This document shows positions 1 through 8,862 of a stretch of DNA of 64,000 nt, piece by piece. Origin of the DNA: Variovorax paradoxus (GTDB lineage: Bacteria > Pseudomonadota > Gammaproteobacteria > Burkholderiales > Burkholderiaceae_C); contig NZ_CP045644.1 of the NCBI RefSeq assembly GCF_009498455.1, positions 6,513,001-6,577,000 of the forward strand, given 5' to 3'. Below the pieces are notes generated by a model, which searched no databases, had not been told where the DNA came from, and saw only the letters and a program-made list of their open reading frames with translations. Within the stretch, counting starts at the first letter, position 1. Each line of letters starts with the position of its first letter. The position numbers and the translations under genes are program-made.

Positions 1-161
1 GTTTTGTCGACCTGCGCGAGAAACGCCTGAGTTATCTCGGCAACGAGGTGGACGGCGACACGCTGTCGCAACTGCACACGCGCATGTTCATGCTCGGCGA
101 AGGCTGGACGCTGGAACGCTTCAGCAGCGAAACGCGCATGGCGATGCTCGAAGCGGCCTAA
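1..161 (+). CDS. C-terminal end of an unidentified protein (5' part outside window)
   Basis: An open frame enters from the left edge (first full codon at base 3) and stops with TAA at 159-161. The 52 visible residues start FVDLREKRLSYLGNEVDG and end MAMLEAA. Composition is ordinary soluble protein, with no membrane segment or recognisable motif. I do not recognise the family. Its stop overlaps the stop of the convergent LysR gene by four bases, so the two genes meet tail to tail without room for a separate terminator. Confidence 0.6.
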   Translation, partial: FVDLREKRLSYLGNEVDGDTLSQLHTRMFMLGEGWTLERFSSETRMAMLEAA

Positions 162-1060
162 GCCTGCGGCAGCCGCTCACGCAGGAACCCGATGAGCTCC
201 TGCGCCGCCACATTGCGCATCGGCCCCGGCAGGTAGGCCAGCACCACGCGCCGCTCGATGCGTGGCGCCGACAGCGGCACCACGGCCAGCTCGGGGTCGC
301 GCAGCGACGAGGTGTACAGCCGCGGCATCAGCCCCAGCGCCTGCCCGCTGCGCACCAGCGCGTAGAGCGTTTCGGAATAGCTCACGCGGTACGGCTGCGC
401 GCCCTGCGCAAACTGCGCGCGCGCCGGGTCGCCCAGCGCCGGCATGCTGCCGCTTTCGAACAGTACGAGGCGCTCGCTGCCGATGGCCTCCCAGCGCGCC
501 TCGCCGGCCGCGGCCAGTGCATGGTTGCGCCGCACCACCAGCACCAGCGGGTCGCGGAACAGGTCGATGCATGCCAGCCCGCCCGGCGGTTCGGTGATCG
601 CGGCCACGGCCATGTCGAGCTGGCCGCTGCGCAGCTCGGCCAGCAGCACCGTGGAAGGCGCGTCGCGCCAGGCCAGCTCCACCTCGCCGCGCTGCTGCAG
701 GAAGTCGGCCGCCGCCGCCGCGACGCGCGCGCTGGCCGAGGGGATCACGCCCACGCGCACGTAAGCCCGGCCGCGCTGCACCGTGCTTTCGATGTCGCGC
801 AGCGCCACCTCGAAGGTGTGGACGAGAAAGTCGGTGCGCGCCAGCACCTCGGCGCCGACGGGCGTGAGTTCGAGCCGGTGGGTGGAGCGGGTCAGCAGCT
901 CGGCGCCGAGCAGCTTTTCCATCTGCTTGATCGCGTTGCTCAGCGCGGGCTGCGTGATGGCGAGCCGGCGCGCCGCGCGTCCGAAGTGCCCTTCCTCGAC
1001 CAGCACCGAGAAACACTGCAGCTGGCGCAGCGTGAGCGCACGCAGGGGCAAGGCGGCCAT
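158..1060 (-). CDS. LysR-family transcriptional regulator
   Basis: A 300-residue protein of normal LysR length. The N-terminal winged helix-turn-helix spans about residues 8-68 (LRQLQCFSVLVEEGHFGRAA, then TQPALSNAIKQMEKLLG), followed by a type-2 periplasmic-binding-like effector domain. The start is preceded by an AGGA Shine-Dalgarno five bases upstream. It is divergent from the adenosine-deaminase-family gene across an 85-base AT-rich gap with a short palindrome, the usual layout for a LysR gene controlling its neighbour and itself. The effector is unknown; the deaminase and solute-receptor neighbours suggest a purine-type or other N-heterocyclic compound, which is inference only. Confidence 0.9.
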   Translation of the reverse strand: MAALPLRALTLRQLQCFSVLVEEGHFGRAARRLAITQPALSNAIKQMEKLLGAELLTRSTHRLELTPVGAEVLARTDFLVHTFEVALRDIESTVQRGRAYVRVGVIPSASARVAAAAADFLQQRGEVELAWRDAPSTVLLAELRSGQLDMAVAAITEPPGGLACIDLFRDPLVLVVRRNHALAAAGEARWEAIGSERLVLFESGSMPALGDPARAQFAQGAQPYRVSYSETLYALVRSGQALGLMPRLYTSSLRDPELAVVPLSAPRIERRVVLAYLPGPMRNVAAQELIGFLRERLPQA

Positions 1061-1076
1061 GGGCGTCCTGGTTATC

Positions 1077-1089
1077 GATTCAATGAATC
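1077..1089. promoter_or_regulatory. Palindrome in the LysR/deaminase divergent promoter region
   Basis: GATTCA-A-TGAATC is a perfect 6+1+6 inverted repeat. It lies in an AT-rich island (about 1070-1125) within otherwise GC-rich DNA between the two divergent starts. The position and local AT-richness fit a LysR recognition site. No binding evidence exists beyond the sequence. Confidence 0.4.
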
Positions 1090-1145
1090 AAATTATAGAA
1101 ATTCAAAATTTTCCTTATGAGCACGCACTGCCTAGACTGCGCCGC

Positions 1146-2258
1146 ATGACCCTTGCCGCGCCCACGCCCGCCTCCGCTCCTTTCGCGCTCGAAGCGATGC
1201 TGCGCGAGATTCCCAAGGTGGAGCTGCACTGCCACCTCTTCGGCACCGTGCGCCACGCCACCTTCCGCCAGCTCAACCAGCGCGCCGGCGCGCCGCTGGC
1301 CGACGCGGAAATCGACGGCTTCTACACGCGCGGCGAGAAGCCCGTGGGCGTGTTGCGCGTTCTGCGCGCACTCGACGCCCAGCTGGTGCGCAGCCCCGGC
1401 GACCTGTACCAGCTCACGCGCGAATACCTGCAGGACGCGGCCTCGCACCAGGTGCGCTACGCCGAGTTCTTCTGGAACCCGACCGGCACGGTGCACGGCT
1501 CGGGCATTGCGTACCCGCTCGCGCAGGGCGCCATCGTCCGCGCGATCCAGGACGCACAGCAGGAGTTCGGCATCACCGGGCGGCTCATCGCCGCCATCGA
1601 CCGCGAAGCCAGTGCCGAAGCGGCCGTGGAGATGGTCGAGTGGGTCAAGGCCCACCGCTGCGACGAAGTGATCGGCATCGGCATCGACTACCGCGAGAAC
1701 GACCGCCCGCCCGAGCTGTTCGCTCGTGCGTATGCCGATGCGAAGAAGGCCGGCCTCAAGACCACCGCGCACGCCGGCGAGTTCGGCATGCCCTGGACCA
1801 ATGTGCGCACGGCGGTCGAGTTGCTGCAGGTCGACCGCATCGACCATGGCTACACGGTGGTCGACCAGCCCGACTTTGCGCGCCAGTGCGCCGAGCGCGG
1901 CGTGATCTTCACGGTCGTGCCGACCAACTCGTACTACCTGCGCACGCTGCCGCCCGAACGTTGGGCTATTGACCACCCCATCCGCCGCATGCCCGGCCTG
2001 GGCCTGCGCATCCATCCGAACACCGACGACCCGACGCTGCACCAGGTCACGCCCACGGGCGCCTGGCTGATGATGGTGCGCGACTTCGGCTTCGGCCTGG
2101 ACGACCTGCGCGGCTTCATGCACAACGGCCTGGACGGTGCGTGGATCGACGACACGCAGCGCCGCCAGTGGCGCGCCGAATGGAGCGCCGCCTTCGACGC
2201 GCTGCGCGCCCGCCTGCCCTCCGAACCCACGCCTTCCGCCACTCCTTTCCCCGGATGA
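1146..2258 (+). CDS. Adenosine deaminase family protein
   Basis: 370 residues, a zinc-dependent hydrolytic deaminase of the adenosine/adenine deaminase superfamily, which removes the exocyclic amine of a purine. Visible metal and catalytic positions are H28 and H30 (ELHCHL), HAGE at 209-212 with the catalytic Glu, DHG at 233-235 and NTDDP at 292-296. The usual text of the last motif is STDDP. I chose the ATG at 1146; an in-frame ATG at 1083 would place the AT-rich promoter island inside the gene. The stop overlaps the start of the following receptor gene (ATGA), so they are co-transcribed. Substrate (adenosine, adenine or a relative) cannot be settled by sight. Confidence 0.88.
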   Translation: MTLAAPTPASAPFALEAMLREIPKVELHCHLFGTVRHATFRQLNQRAGAPLADAEIDGFYTRGEKPVGVLRVLRALDAQLVRSPGDLYQLTREYLQDAASHQVRYAEFFWNPTGTVHGSGIAYPLAQGAIVRAIQDAQQEFGITGRLIAAIDREASAEAAVEMVEWVKAHRCDEVIGIGIDYRENDRPPELFARAYADAKKAGLKTTAHAGEFGMPWTNVRTAVELLQVDRIDHGYTVVDQPDFARQCAERGVIFTVVPTNSYYLRTLPPERWAIDHPIRRMPGLGLRIHPNTDDPTLHQVTPTGAWLMMVRDFGFGLDDLRGFMHNGLDGAWIDDTQRRQWRAEWSAAFDALRARLPSEPTPSATPFPG

Positions 2259-3250
2259 ACCCCGCCATGACCACGAACCGCCGCCTGATCCTTGCTGCCG
2301 CCGCACTCTGCGCCGCCCTGCCCACGGGCGCCTTCGCCCAGCAGGCCTGGCCCGCTGCCAAGCCCCTCACGCTGATCGTTCCCTACACGGCCGGCGGCAG
2401 CGTGGACGTCAACGCCCGCCTCGTGGCGCAGCGTTTGGGCGAGCGGCTCAAGCAGTCGGTGGTGATCGAGAACGTGAGCGGCGCGGGCGGCGCCATCGGC
2501 GTGGCCAAGGCCGTGAACGCGGCGCCCGACGGCTACACGCTGGTGGTCGGCCCCGACAGCGCCATCGCCATCGGCCGGCTGGTCAACCCCTCGGCCTTCC
2601 GCTTCGATCCGCTCAAAGACCTGGCGCCCGTCGGCCTGCTCAACACCGCGCCGATGGTGCTGGTGGCGCGCCCCGGCCTCGACGTGCGCAGCTACGCCGA
2701 CTTCGTGAAGCTCGCCAAGGCGCAACCGGGCCACTACAACTACGCCACCTCGGGCGTGGGCACCGTGCTGCAGCTGGCGATGGAACTGCTCAAGGAGCGC
2801 AGCGGCATCTTCGTGACGCACGTGCCCTACCGCGGCGGTGCGCAGATTGCCACCGACGTCATCGGTGACCAGGTCGACCTCGCGATGCTGGTGAGCACCA
2901 GCGCCATTCCGCATGTGAACGGCAAGCGCCTGAAGGCATTGGGCATCACCGGCAGCCAGCGCCTGCCGGCGCTGTCGCAGGTGCCCACCTTCAACGAGAT
3001 GCCCGGCCTCAAGGGCTACGACATGGTGAGCTGGACCGGCATCTTCGCGCCCGCGAAAACGCCGCCGGCCGTGGTGGCGCGGCTCAACCAGGAACTGAAT
3101 GCGGTGCTGCAGGAGGAAGGCGTGCGTGCCAAGCTGGCGGAGCAAGGCGCGTTGCCGGGCAGCGGAACGCCGGAGGCGTTCGGGAAGTTCGTGCAGTCGG
3201 AGTTCGCACGAAACAAGAAAATCGTCGAGACCGCCAACATCAAAGAGTAG
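2255..3250 (+). CDS. Bug/TTT family periplasmic solute-binding protein
   Basis: 331 residues of the Bug (TctC-like) receptor family of tripartite tricarboxylate transporters. Residues 1-28 form a signal peptide ending AFA before QQAW. The mature protein opens KPLTLIVPYTAGGSVDVNAR and carries the family signatures PDGYTLV, HVPYRGGAQ and GDQVDL. No TctA/TctB permease genes are nearby, as is common for this greatly expanded family in Burkholderiales, where orphan receptors may share permeases or act as sensors. Translational coupling to the deaminase (start inside its stop) suggests the ligand is that enzyme's substrate or a related compound. A second Met at 2267 is an alternative start. Confidence 0.9.
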   Translation: MNPAMTTNRRLILAAAALCAALPTGAFAQQAWPAAKPLTLIVPYTAGGSVDVNARLVAQRLGERLKQSVVIENVSGAGGAIGVAKAVNAAPDGYTLVVGPDSAIAIGRLVNPSAFRFDPLKDLAPVGLLNTAPMVLVARPGLDVRSYADFVKLAKAQPGHYNYATSGVGTVLQLAMELLKERSGIFVTHVPYRGGAQIATDVIGDQVDLAMLVSTSAIPHVNGKRLKALGITGSQRLPALSQVPTFNEMPGLKGYDMVSWTGIFAPAKTPPAVVARLNQELNAVLQEEGVRAKLAEQGALPGSGTPEAFGKFVQSEFARNKKIVETANIKE

Positions 3251-3261
3251 CGGTCAATCGG

Positions 3262-3296
3262 CCGGCGGCTGACTGTAAGGCTCAGCCGGCCTTTTC
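3262..3296 (+). terminator. Probable hairpin terminator after the Bug gene
   Basis: CGGCTGA at 3266-3272 pairs with TCAGCCG at 3282-3288, followed shortly by TTTT at 3292-3295. The hairpin begins 15 bases after the receptor stop codon and overlaps the stop of the convergent CBS gene. The T-run is short, so efficiency is uncertain. Confidence 0.5.
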
Positions 3297-3740
3297 GTTG
3301 CTCTCGTCTTCCGGCCAGTCGCGGATGTAGGCCTTGAGCATCTTGTTCTCGAAGTTCTGCGCGTCAACCACGGCCTTGGCCACGTCGTAGAAGCTGATCA
3401 CGCCCATGAGCATGCGCTTGTCCATCACGGGCATGTAGCGCGCGTGACGCTCCAGCATGATGCGGCGGATTTCGTCGAGGTCGGTTTCCAGGGTGCAGGT
3501 GACCGGCGCATCGTCCATGGCCTTGCGCACCAGCGTGGTCCCGACCTGGCCGCCGTTTTTGACGACGGCCATGATCACTTCACGGAACGTGAGCATGCCG
3601 ACCAGGTCGCCGTGCTCCATGACCACCAGCGAACCGATGTCCTTCTCCGCCATGGTCTGGGCGGCTTCCGCCAGCGGGTCGTCGGGCGTGATGGTGAAGA
3701 GCGTGTTGCCCTTGACGCGAAGAATGTCGCTGACTTTCAT
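3282..3740 (-). CDS. CBS-domain protein (tandem CBS pair)
   Basis: 152 residues consisting almost entirely of two CBS motifs (about residues 8-60 and 75-130), the Bateman module that usually binds adenine nucleotides and signals energy state. Visible family text includes AEKDIGSLVVMEHGDLVGML and YMPVMDKRMLMGVISFYDV. There is no catalytic domain, so it is a free-standing regulator or sensor. The start at 3740 is supported by an AGGAG site nine bases upstream; the frame stays open further upstream but without a ribosome site. It is monocistronic and divergent from the sulfhydrylase gene. The partner protein is unknown. Confidence 0.88.
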   Translation of the reverse strand: MKVSDILRVKGNTLFTITPDDPLAEAAQTMAEKDIGSLVVMEHGDLVGMLTFREVIMAVVKNGGQVGTTLVRKAMDDAPVTCTLETDLDEIRRIMLERHARYMPVMDKRMLMGVISFYDVAKAVVDAQNFENKMLKAYIRDWPEDESNEKAG

Positions 3741-3888
3741 GGTGGTGCTCCTCTCGGGGATTCGTCGTTCTCGGCGTCGTGCCAATTTGAATATAGCCCA
3801 CAATCGACGCCGACCCGAACGCCCCTGTCGCCTGTGCATGCATTGCACGCGTAACGGGGCATTGCGAAGAGACAACAGAAAGGCCTTC

Positions 3889-5199
3889 ATGCCCGGTTAT
3901 TCCGACCCCGGTTTCGACACCCTCGCGCTGCACGCCGGCGCCGCCCCCGACCCCACCACCGGTGCGCGGGCCGTTCCCATCCACCTGACGACTTCGTTCG
4001 TCTTCGAATCCAGCGACCACGCGGCTGCGCTCTTCAACCTGGAGCGCGCGGGCCACGTGTATTCGCGCATCAGCAACCCGACCAACGCGGTGCTGGAGCA
4101 GCGCGTGTCGGCGCTCGAAGGCGGCATCGGCGCCATTGCCACGGCCAGCGGCCAGGCCGCGCTGCACCTGTCGGTGGCCACGCTGATGGGCGCGGGCTCG
4201 CACATCGTCGCCAGCACCGCCTTGTATGGCGGCTCGCAGAACCTGCTGCACTACACGATGCGCCGCTTCGGCATCGACACCACCTTCGTGAAGCCCGGCG
4301 ACCTCGATGGCTGGCGCGCCGCGGTGCGGCCCGAGACCAAGCTCTTCTTCGGCGAAACCGTGGGCAACCCGGGCCTCGATGTGCTCGACATTCCCGCCGT
4401 GAGCGACATCGCCCACGAAGCCGGCGTGCCGCTGCTGGTCGACTCCACGCTCACCTCGCCCTACCTCATCAAGCCCTTCGACTGGGGCGCCGACCTGGTC
4501 TACCACTCGGCCACCAAGTTCCTGTCGGGCCACGGCACCGTGATCGGCGGCGTGGTGGTCGACGGCGGCAGCTTCGACTGGGAGAAATCGGGCAAGTTCG
4601 CCGAGCTCACGCAGGCCTACGACGGCTTCCACAACATGGTGTTCAGCGAGGAAAGCACCGTCGGCGCCTTCCTGCTGCGCGCGCGCCGCGAAGGCCTGCG
4701 CGACTTTGGCGCGTCGATGAGCCCCCACACGGCGTGGCTCATCCTGCAGGGCATCGAGACGCTGCCGCTGCGCATGGAGCGCCACATCGACAACACGCAG
4801 AAGGTGGTCGAGTTCCTGGCCACGCACCCGTTCGTGTCGCGCGTGGGGCACCCGCTGATCGAATCGCACCCGAGCCACGCGCTCGCGCAGAAGCTGCTGC
4901 GCCACGGCGCGCGCGGCGCCGGCGCGGTGTTCAGCTTCGACATCAAGGGCAGCCGCGCGCAGGGCAAGGCCTTCATCGAGGCGCTCAAGCTGTTCAGCCA
5001 CCTGGCCAACGTGGGCGACTGCCGCAGCCTGGTGATCCATCCGGCCAGCACCACGCACTTCCGCATGACCGACGAGGCGCTCGCGGGCGCGGGCATTTCG
5101 CAGGGCACGATCCGCCTGTCGATCGGCCTTGAAGACCCGGCCGACCTGATCGACGACCTGAAGCGCGCGCTGAAGGCCGCGGAAAAGGCGGGGGCCTGA
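3889..5199 (+). CDS. O-acetylhomoserine (thiol)-lyase type sulfhydrylase
   Basis: 436 residues, a PLP-dependent Cys/Met metabolism enzyme that joins sulfide to an activated homoserine to form homocysteine. The PLP lysine is K210 in SATKFLSGHG. The N-terminus (FDTLALHAG) and the C-terminal NVGDCRSLVIHPASTTH and IRLSIGLEDPADLIDDL are typical of the longer MetY branch; MetZ, which uses O-succinylhomoserine, is about 400 residues. Preference for acetyl over succinyl donor is inferred from length and these motifs. The alpha/beta hydrolase starts two bases after the stop, so the pair is one transcript. Confidence 0.88.
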   Translation: MPGYSDPGFDTLALHAGAAPDPTTGARAVPIHLTTSFVFESSDHAAALFNLERAGHVYSRISNPTNAVLEQRVSALEGGIGAIATASGQAALHLSVATLMGAGSHIVASTALYGGSQNLLHYTMRRFGIDTTFVKPGDLDGWRAAVRPETKLFFGETVGNPGLDVLDIPAVSDIAHEAGVPLLVDSTLTSPYLIKPFDWGADLVYHSATKFLSGHGTVIGGVVVDGGSFDWEKSGKFAELTQAYDGFHNMVFSEESTVGAFLLRARREGLRDFGASMSPHTAWLILQGIETLPLRMERHIDNTQKVVEFLATHPFVSRVGHPLIESHPSHALAQKLLRHGARGAGAVFSFDIKGSRAQGKAFIEALKLFSHLANVGDCRSLVIHPASTTHFRMTDEALAGAGISQGTIRLSIGLEDPADLIDDLKRALKAAEKAGA

Positions 5200-5200
5200 G

Positions 5201-6007
5201 ATGCACTACACCGTCAACGGCCACGCCACCTACTGCTACACCGCCGGCAAGCCCTTCGATGCGGCCAAGCCCACGGTGGTGTTCATCCACGGCGTGCTCA
5301 ACGACCACAGCGTGTGGATTTTGCAAAGCCGCTGGTTCGCCAACCACGGCTGGAACGTGCTGGCGGTCGACCTGCCGGGCCACTGCAAGAGCGCCGGCGC
5401 GCCGCCGGCCAGCGTGGAAGACGCGGCGCAGTTCGTCATCGCGCTGCTCGACGCGGCGGGCGTGCAGAAGGCCGCGCTCATCGGCCACAGCTTCGGCTCG
5501 CTGATCGCGCTCGAAACCGCGGCGCGCGCGCCCGAGCGCATCACGCAGCTCGCGATGGTCGGCACGGCCTACCCGATGGTGGTGTCGCCCGCGCTGCTCG
5601 AAAGCTCGGTGAGCGACCCGCAGCGCGCCATTGCCATGGTCAACACCTTCTCGCACTCGCTGCTGGCGCCGCCGCCGTCGTCGCTCGGCCCAGGCACGTG
5701 GCTGTACGGCAGCTCGCGCGCGCTGATGCGCCGCGTGCTCGCGAGCAACCGCGAGGCCAATGTATTCCACATCGGCTTCAAGGCCTGCAACGACTACGCG
5801 AACGGCGAAGCCGCGATCGAGAAGGTGCAGTGCCCGGTGCTGTTCCTGCTCGGCGACGCCGACCAGATGACGCCGCCGCGCGCCACCAAGGCATTGGTGA
5901 GCAAGGCGCGCAATCCCAAGGTGGTGACGGTGCACGCCGGCCATGCGCTGATGAGCGAGGCGCCGGACGAGGTGCTGTTCGCGCTGCGCGACTTCGTCGC
6001 GGGCTGA
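5201..6007 (+). CDS. Alpha/beta hydrolase
   Basis: 268 residues with a serine-hydrolase fold. An oxyanion-hole HG lies in VVFIHGVLNDHSVW, the nucleophile elbow is GHSFGS with S97, an acidic residue sits in LLGDADQMTPP (about 219-221), and H248 lies in HAGHALMSEAP. There is no signal peptide, so it is cytoplasmic. It follows the sulfhydrylase by one base and probably relies on translational coupling. The substrate is not evident: esters, lactones or thioesters are all possible. An 8-base inverted repeat (CGCTGGGC at 6022-6029 with GCCCAGCG at 6042-6049) just past the stop may help end convergent transcription. Confidence 0.82.
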   Translation: MHYTVNGHATYCYTAGKPFDAAKPTVVFIHGVLNDHSVWILQSRWFANHGWNVLAVDLPGHCKSAGAPPASVEDAAQFVIALLDAAGVQKAALIGHSFGSLIALETAARAPERITQLAMVGTAYPMVVSPALLESSVSDPQRAIAMVNTFSHSLLAPPPSSLGPGTWLYGSSRALMRRVLASNREANVFHIGFKACNDYANGEAAIEKVQCPVLFLLGDADQMTPPRATKALVSKARNPKVVTVHAGHALMSEAPDEVLFALRDFVAG

Positions 6008-6035
6008 AGAACGGCGAAGAACGCTGGGCGGTGTT

Positions 6036-6701
6036 TCAGCTGCCCAGCGCGTTGATGTCCGCCGGGTCGAGCAGCACCTTGCGCGCGCCTTTACGCGCCA
6101 CCGTGAGCATCGCGCGGCCCACCTTCTCGGTGGTGGTCACGCGGTCGGGCCACCAGCGGTGGGCCAGCCCGAGCACGGGCTTGAGTACGACGATCGCGGC
6201 CTGGTACAGCGGCGTCTTAGAACGCACGCCGTGCAGCGGCTGGATCATCCCGGGCCGGAACATGTAGGACGCGCGAAACGGCAGGCGCATCAGCGCGTTC
6301 TCGGTCGCGCCCTTCACGCGCGCCCACATGCGTTCGCCGCGCTCGCTGCTGTCGGTGCCCGCGCCGGTCACGTAGGTGAAGGTCATGCCCGGGTTGAGGC
6401 GCGCCAGCACGGTGGCCGCGGCCATCGTCAGGTCGTAGGTGATGCGCTTGTACTCGGGCTCCTTCATGCCCACCGACGACACGCCCAGACAGAAGAAACA
6501 GGCATCGAAGCCCGTCAGCTGCGGCTCGATGGCGCGGTAGTCGTACATGTCGGTGTGCACCAGGTCCTGCAGCTTGGGATGCTGCTGCCCGGTGGCGCTG
6601 CGCCCCACGGCCACCACGCGTTCCACGTCGGGCGCCAGCAGGCACTCGCGCAGCACGCCCTGCCCCACCATGCCGGTGGCGCCAAAGATCAGGATGTTCA
6701 T
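6036..6701 (-). CDS. NAD(P)-binding Rossmann-fold protein (atypical short-chain dehydrogenase, NmrA/HTATIP2-like)
   Basis: 221 residues. The N-terminal dinucleotide-binding loop is GATGMVGQG at residues 7-15, followed by a beta-alpha-beta fold (VVAVGRS). There is no clear YxxxK catalytic pair of classical short-chain dehydrogenases. The middle YVTGAGTDSSERG and SYMFRPGMIQPLHGV match the atypical epimerase-like group often annotated NAD(P)H-binding or semialdehyde-dehydrogenase-like. The thioredoxin-like gene lies 21 bases upstream on the same strand, and the two are likely co-transcribed. Substrate unknown. Confidence 0.8.
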   Translation of the reverse strand: MNILIFGATGMVGQGVLRECLLAPDVERVVAVGRSATGQQHPKLQDLVHTDMYDYRAIEPQLTGFDACFFCLGVSSVGMKEPEYKRITYDLTMAAATVLARLNPGMTFTYVTGAGTDSSERGERMWARVKGATENALMRLPFRASYMFRPGMIQPLHGVRSKTPLYQAAIVVLKPVLGLAHRWWPDRVTTTEKVGRAMLTVARKGARKVLLDPADINALGS

Positions 6702-6722
6702 GGGAGGGAGGCTCCGAAGGGG

Positions 6723-7115
6723 TCAGACCGCGAAGGCCGCGGGCTTTTTCTCGAGCACGGCCAGCAGCAGGTCGACGTCGAGGCTGGAAGGTTGCGGCGG
6801 CTGCAGCGCGCCCAGCAGGCGCGACAGCGTCTCGATGTGCGGCAGCAGCGGGCCCAGAAAGCGCGTGCCGTCGGCACCCGCTACCAGCAGGGTCGGAAAG
6901 GTCTCGACGTCGAAGGCGTCGGCGATCTCGGCGTGGTCCTCGATGTCGACCCAGGCGAAGCGGAACTGCGGGTGCGCCTTCGCCAGCTCGGCCAGCAGCG
7001 GCCGGTAGTCGCGGCAGGTGCCGCACCATTCGGCGCAGAGGCAGACGACCCACAGCGCGTTGGCATCGGCGGAAGAAGCGGCGGGGACGGCGGGAACAGC
7101 GCTCAAAGTGGACAC
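6723..7115 (-). CDS. Thioredoxin-family protein
   Basis: 130 residues with one thioredoxin fold. The redox-active motif is CGTC (C31-C34) in CAEWCGTCRDY, and the cis-proline region is VETFPTLL. There is no signal peptide, so the protein appears cytosolic. The Thr in the CXXC differs from the CGPC of classical thioredoxin. The C-terminal 35 residues (PPQPSSLDVDLLLAVLEKK) extend past the normal fold. It is the first gene of a two-gene minus-strand unit with the Rossmann-fold protein. Role in general thiol homeostasis is inference. Confidence 0.85.
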   Translation of the reverse strand: MSTLSAVPAVPAASSADANALWVVCLCAEWCGTCRDYRPLLAELAKAHPQFRFAWVDIEDHAEIADAFDVETFPTLLVAGADGTRFLGPLLPHIETLSRLLGALQPPQPSSLDVDLLLAVLEKKPAAFAV

Positions 7116-7204
7116 GGTGAAGGTGGGATGGCGAACCCGGGTGGTGCGTCCGCAGGCTCGTGGCTATTATCAACAAAGCCCCTGCGGGGCGCAGGAGACA
7201 CGCG

Positions 7205-7573
7205 ATGAACACTTCCACCCCTGCCGCGCCGGTTGCGCCGGACGCGCCGGACGCGCCGGCCACGGTCGATCCGCGCCGCTTCACAAGCTTTGCCGAGTTC
7301 TATCCCTTCTATCTGACCGAGCACGCCAACGTCACCTGCCGGCGGCTGCATTTCGCGGGCTCGACGATTTCGCTGCTATGCCTCGTGGCCCTGGTAGTCA
7401 CGCTGAATCCGTGGTGGCTGCTGGCCGGGCTCGTGGCGGGCTACGGCTTCGCCTGGGTCGGGCATTTCGGCTTCGAGAAGAACAGGCCGGCCTCGTTCAA
7501 GCGCCCGCTGTATTCCTTCATGGGCGACTGGGCGATGTACCGGGACATCTGGGCCGGGCGCGTCAAGATCTGA
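7205..7573 (+). CDS. DUF962/Mpo1-like membrane protein
   Basis: 122 residues. The body matches the Mpo1-like (DUF962) family: FYPFYLTEHANVTCRRLHF, two adjacent hydrophobic helices (about residues 52-90), then HFGFEKNRPASF and GDWAMYRDIW. The yeast relative Mpo1 is an Fe(II)-dependent dioxygenase of 2-hydroxy fatty acids; function of bacterial members is not established. The start has AGGAGA eight bases upstream. The first 30 residues are a low-complexity Ala/Pro/Asp stretch. It is monocistronic between two minus-strand units. Confidence 0.85.
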   Translation: MNTSTPAAPVAPDAPDAPATVDPRRFTSFAEFYPFYLTEHANVTCRRLHFAGSTISLLCLVALVVTLNPWWLLAGLVAGYGFAWVGHFGFEKNRPASFKRPLYSFMGDWAMYRDIWAGRVKI

Positions 7574-7586
7574 CGTTCCTGGATTT

Positions 7587-8786
7587 CTAGATCAGCAGCA
7601 CGTCGCCCAGCCGCAACGTGTGCAGTGGGCCCTTCTGCCACAGGTCTTCGAGCGGCTCGGCGCGCGGCATCAGCAGCTCGCGCAGCAGCGGCTCGATGGG
7701 CGTCGACGGGTCGGCCAGCAGCACGTAGCGCGGGTCTTCGTTGGCGGACTCCTCCGCCAGCGGCGCGATCCAGTCGAGCCGCACCAGCGTGTCGATCACC
7801 GGCACCAATTGCAGCCCGTCGACCCGCATGCGCGCCAGCAGCTCGCTCGCGCCCATGCCCTTGGCGGGCGAGGCCTGCGCGCGCGCCAGGTGCTGCAGCA
7901 CTTCCATCGCGAGCTGCATCGGCCAGCCCGCCGCGCCGCCCCGGCGCGCCACGCCCACCAGCAGGCTCGGCAGGTAGGCCGCGATGACGGCGCCCAGCAG
8001 CACGATCACCCACGCCACGTAGATCCACACCAGCAGGATCGGGAAGGTGGCAAAGGCGCCGTACAGCACCGAATAGGTCGGCACCAGGCTCAGGTAGTAG
8101 CCCAGCACGCGCTTGGCGATCTCGATGGCGGCCGCCACGAAGAGGCCGCCGGCCCAGGCGTGCGACCAGCGCACCGTGGTGTTCGGCACGTAGTGGTACA
8201 GCGCGGCCATGCCGGCCGCGAGCAGCACGAATTCGAAGGTGTCGAAGACCAGCTTGACGATGCTCACGCCCACCACGCCGCGCGAGGCGGTGAACACGTA
8301 CGAGGTGGTCGACAGGCTCACCGCAAGGATCAGCGGCCCGAGCGTGATGGTGGCCCAGTAGATGAGCACCCGCTGCGCGAACGGCCGCGGCGTGCGCACG
8401 CGCCAGATGTTGTTGAGCGTCTTGTCGACAGTGAGGATCAGCGCAATGGCGGTGATCAGCAGCACCACCAGGCCCGCGATGCCCAGGCCGCCGGCCTTGC
8501 TCGCGAACTGGTTCAGGTAGCCCAGCACCTGGCGCGCGATGTTGTCGGGAATCAGGCTCTCGATCAGCCAGCGCTGCAGGCGGCCCTGCATGGTGGCGAA
8601 CATCGGGAACACGGTGAACAGCGCGAGCGCCACCGTGAAGAACGGCACCATCGCGATGGTCGTGGTGAAGGTCAGGCTGCTGGCCGTGAGGCCCAGGCGG
8701 TCTTCGCGGAAACGCTCGCCCAATACCGCTGCGGTGTTGCGCCAAGGAAAGCGCGAAAGATCCCTCCAAAGCTGCCTGCGATTCAT
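7587..8786 (-). CDS. YihY/BrkB (UPF0761) family inner-membrane protein
   Basis: 399 residues. The N-terminal about 290 residues hold six or so transmembrane helices with family text such as LTASSLTFTTTIAMVPFF and YGAFATFPILLVWIYVAWVIVL. The C-terminal about 100 residues are soluble, as in the longer betaproteobacterial members, and may form a winged-helix-like domain. The family was once misnamed ribonuclease BN and its role is unsettled. The start at 8786 opens MNRRQLWRDLSRFPWRN, the usual beginning of this protein. It is divergent from the DUF2069 gene. Confidence 0.88.
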   Translation of the reverse strand: MNRRQLWRDLSRFPWRNTAAVLGERFREDRLGLTASSLTFTTTIAMVPFFTVALALFTVFPMFATMQGRLQRWLIESLIPDNIARQVLGYLNQFASKAGGLGIAGLVVLLITAIALILTVDKTLNNIWRVRTPRPFAQRVLIYWATITLGPLILAVSLSTTSYVFTASRGVVGVSIVKLVFDTFEFVLLAAGMAALYHYVPNTTVRWSHAWAGGLFVAAAIEIAKRVLGYYLSLVPTYSVLYGAFATFPILLVWIYVAWVIVLLGAVIAAYLPSLLVGVARRGGAAGWPMQLAMEVLQHLARAQASPAKGMGASELLARMRVDGLQLVPVIDTLVRLDWIAPLAEESANEDPRYVLLADPSTPIEPLLRELLMPRAEPLEDLWQKGPLHTLRLGDVLLI

Positions 8787-8862
8787 GGCCTTATCATGCC
8801 ATCCGCTCTTCCAGAGGCGCGCTGTACGCGATGCGCCTCCCCTTCTCTCTTTCGCCGCCACC

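Noticed and set aside
1083..1145. Earlier ATG for the adenosine-deaminase-family gene
   Set aside because: It would translate the AT-rich divergent promoter island and adds residues unlike the rest of the protein.
6022..6049. Inverted repeat CGCTGGGC/GCCCAGCG as an intrinsic terminator
   Set aside because: It extends into the coding end of the Rossmann-fold gene and has no T-run, so I list it only as a remark under the hydrolase.
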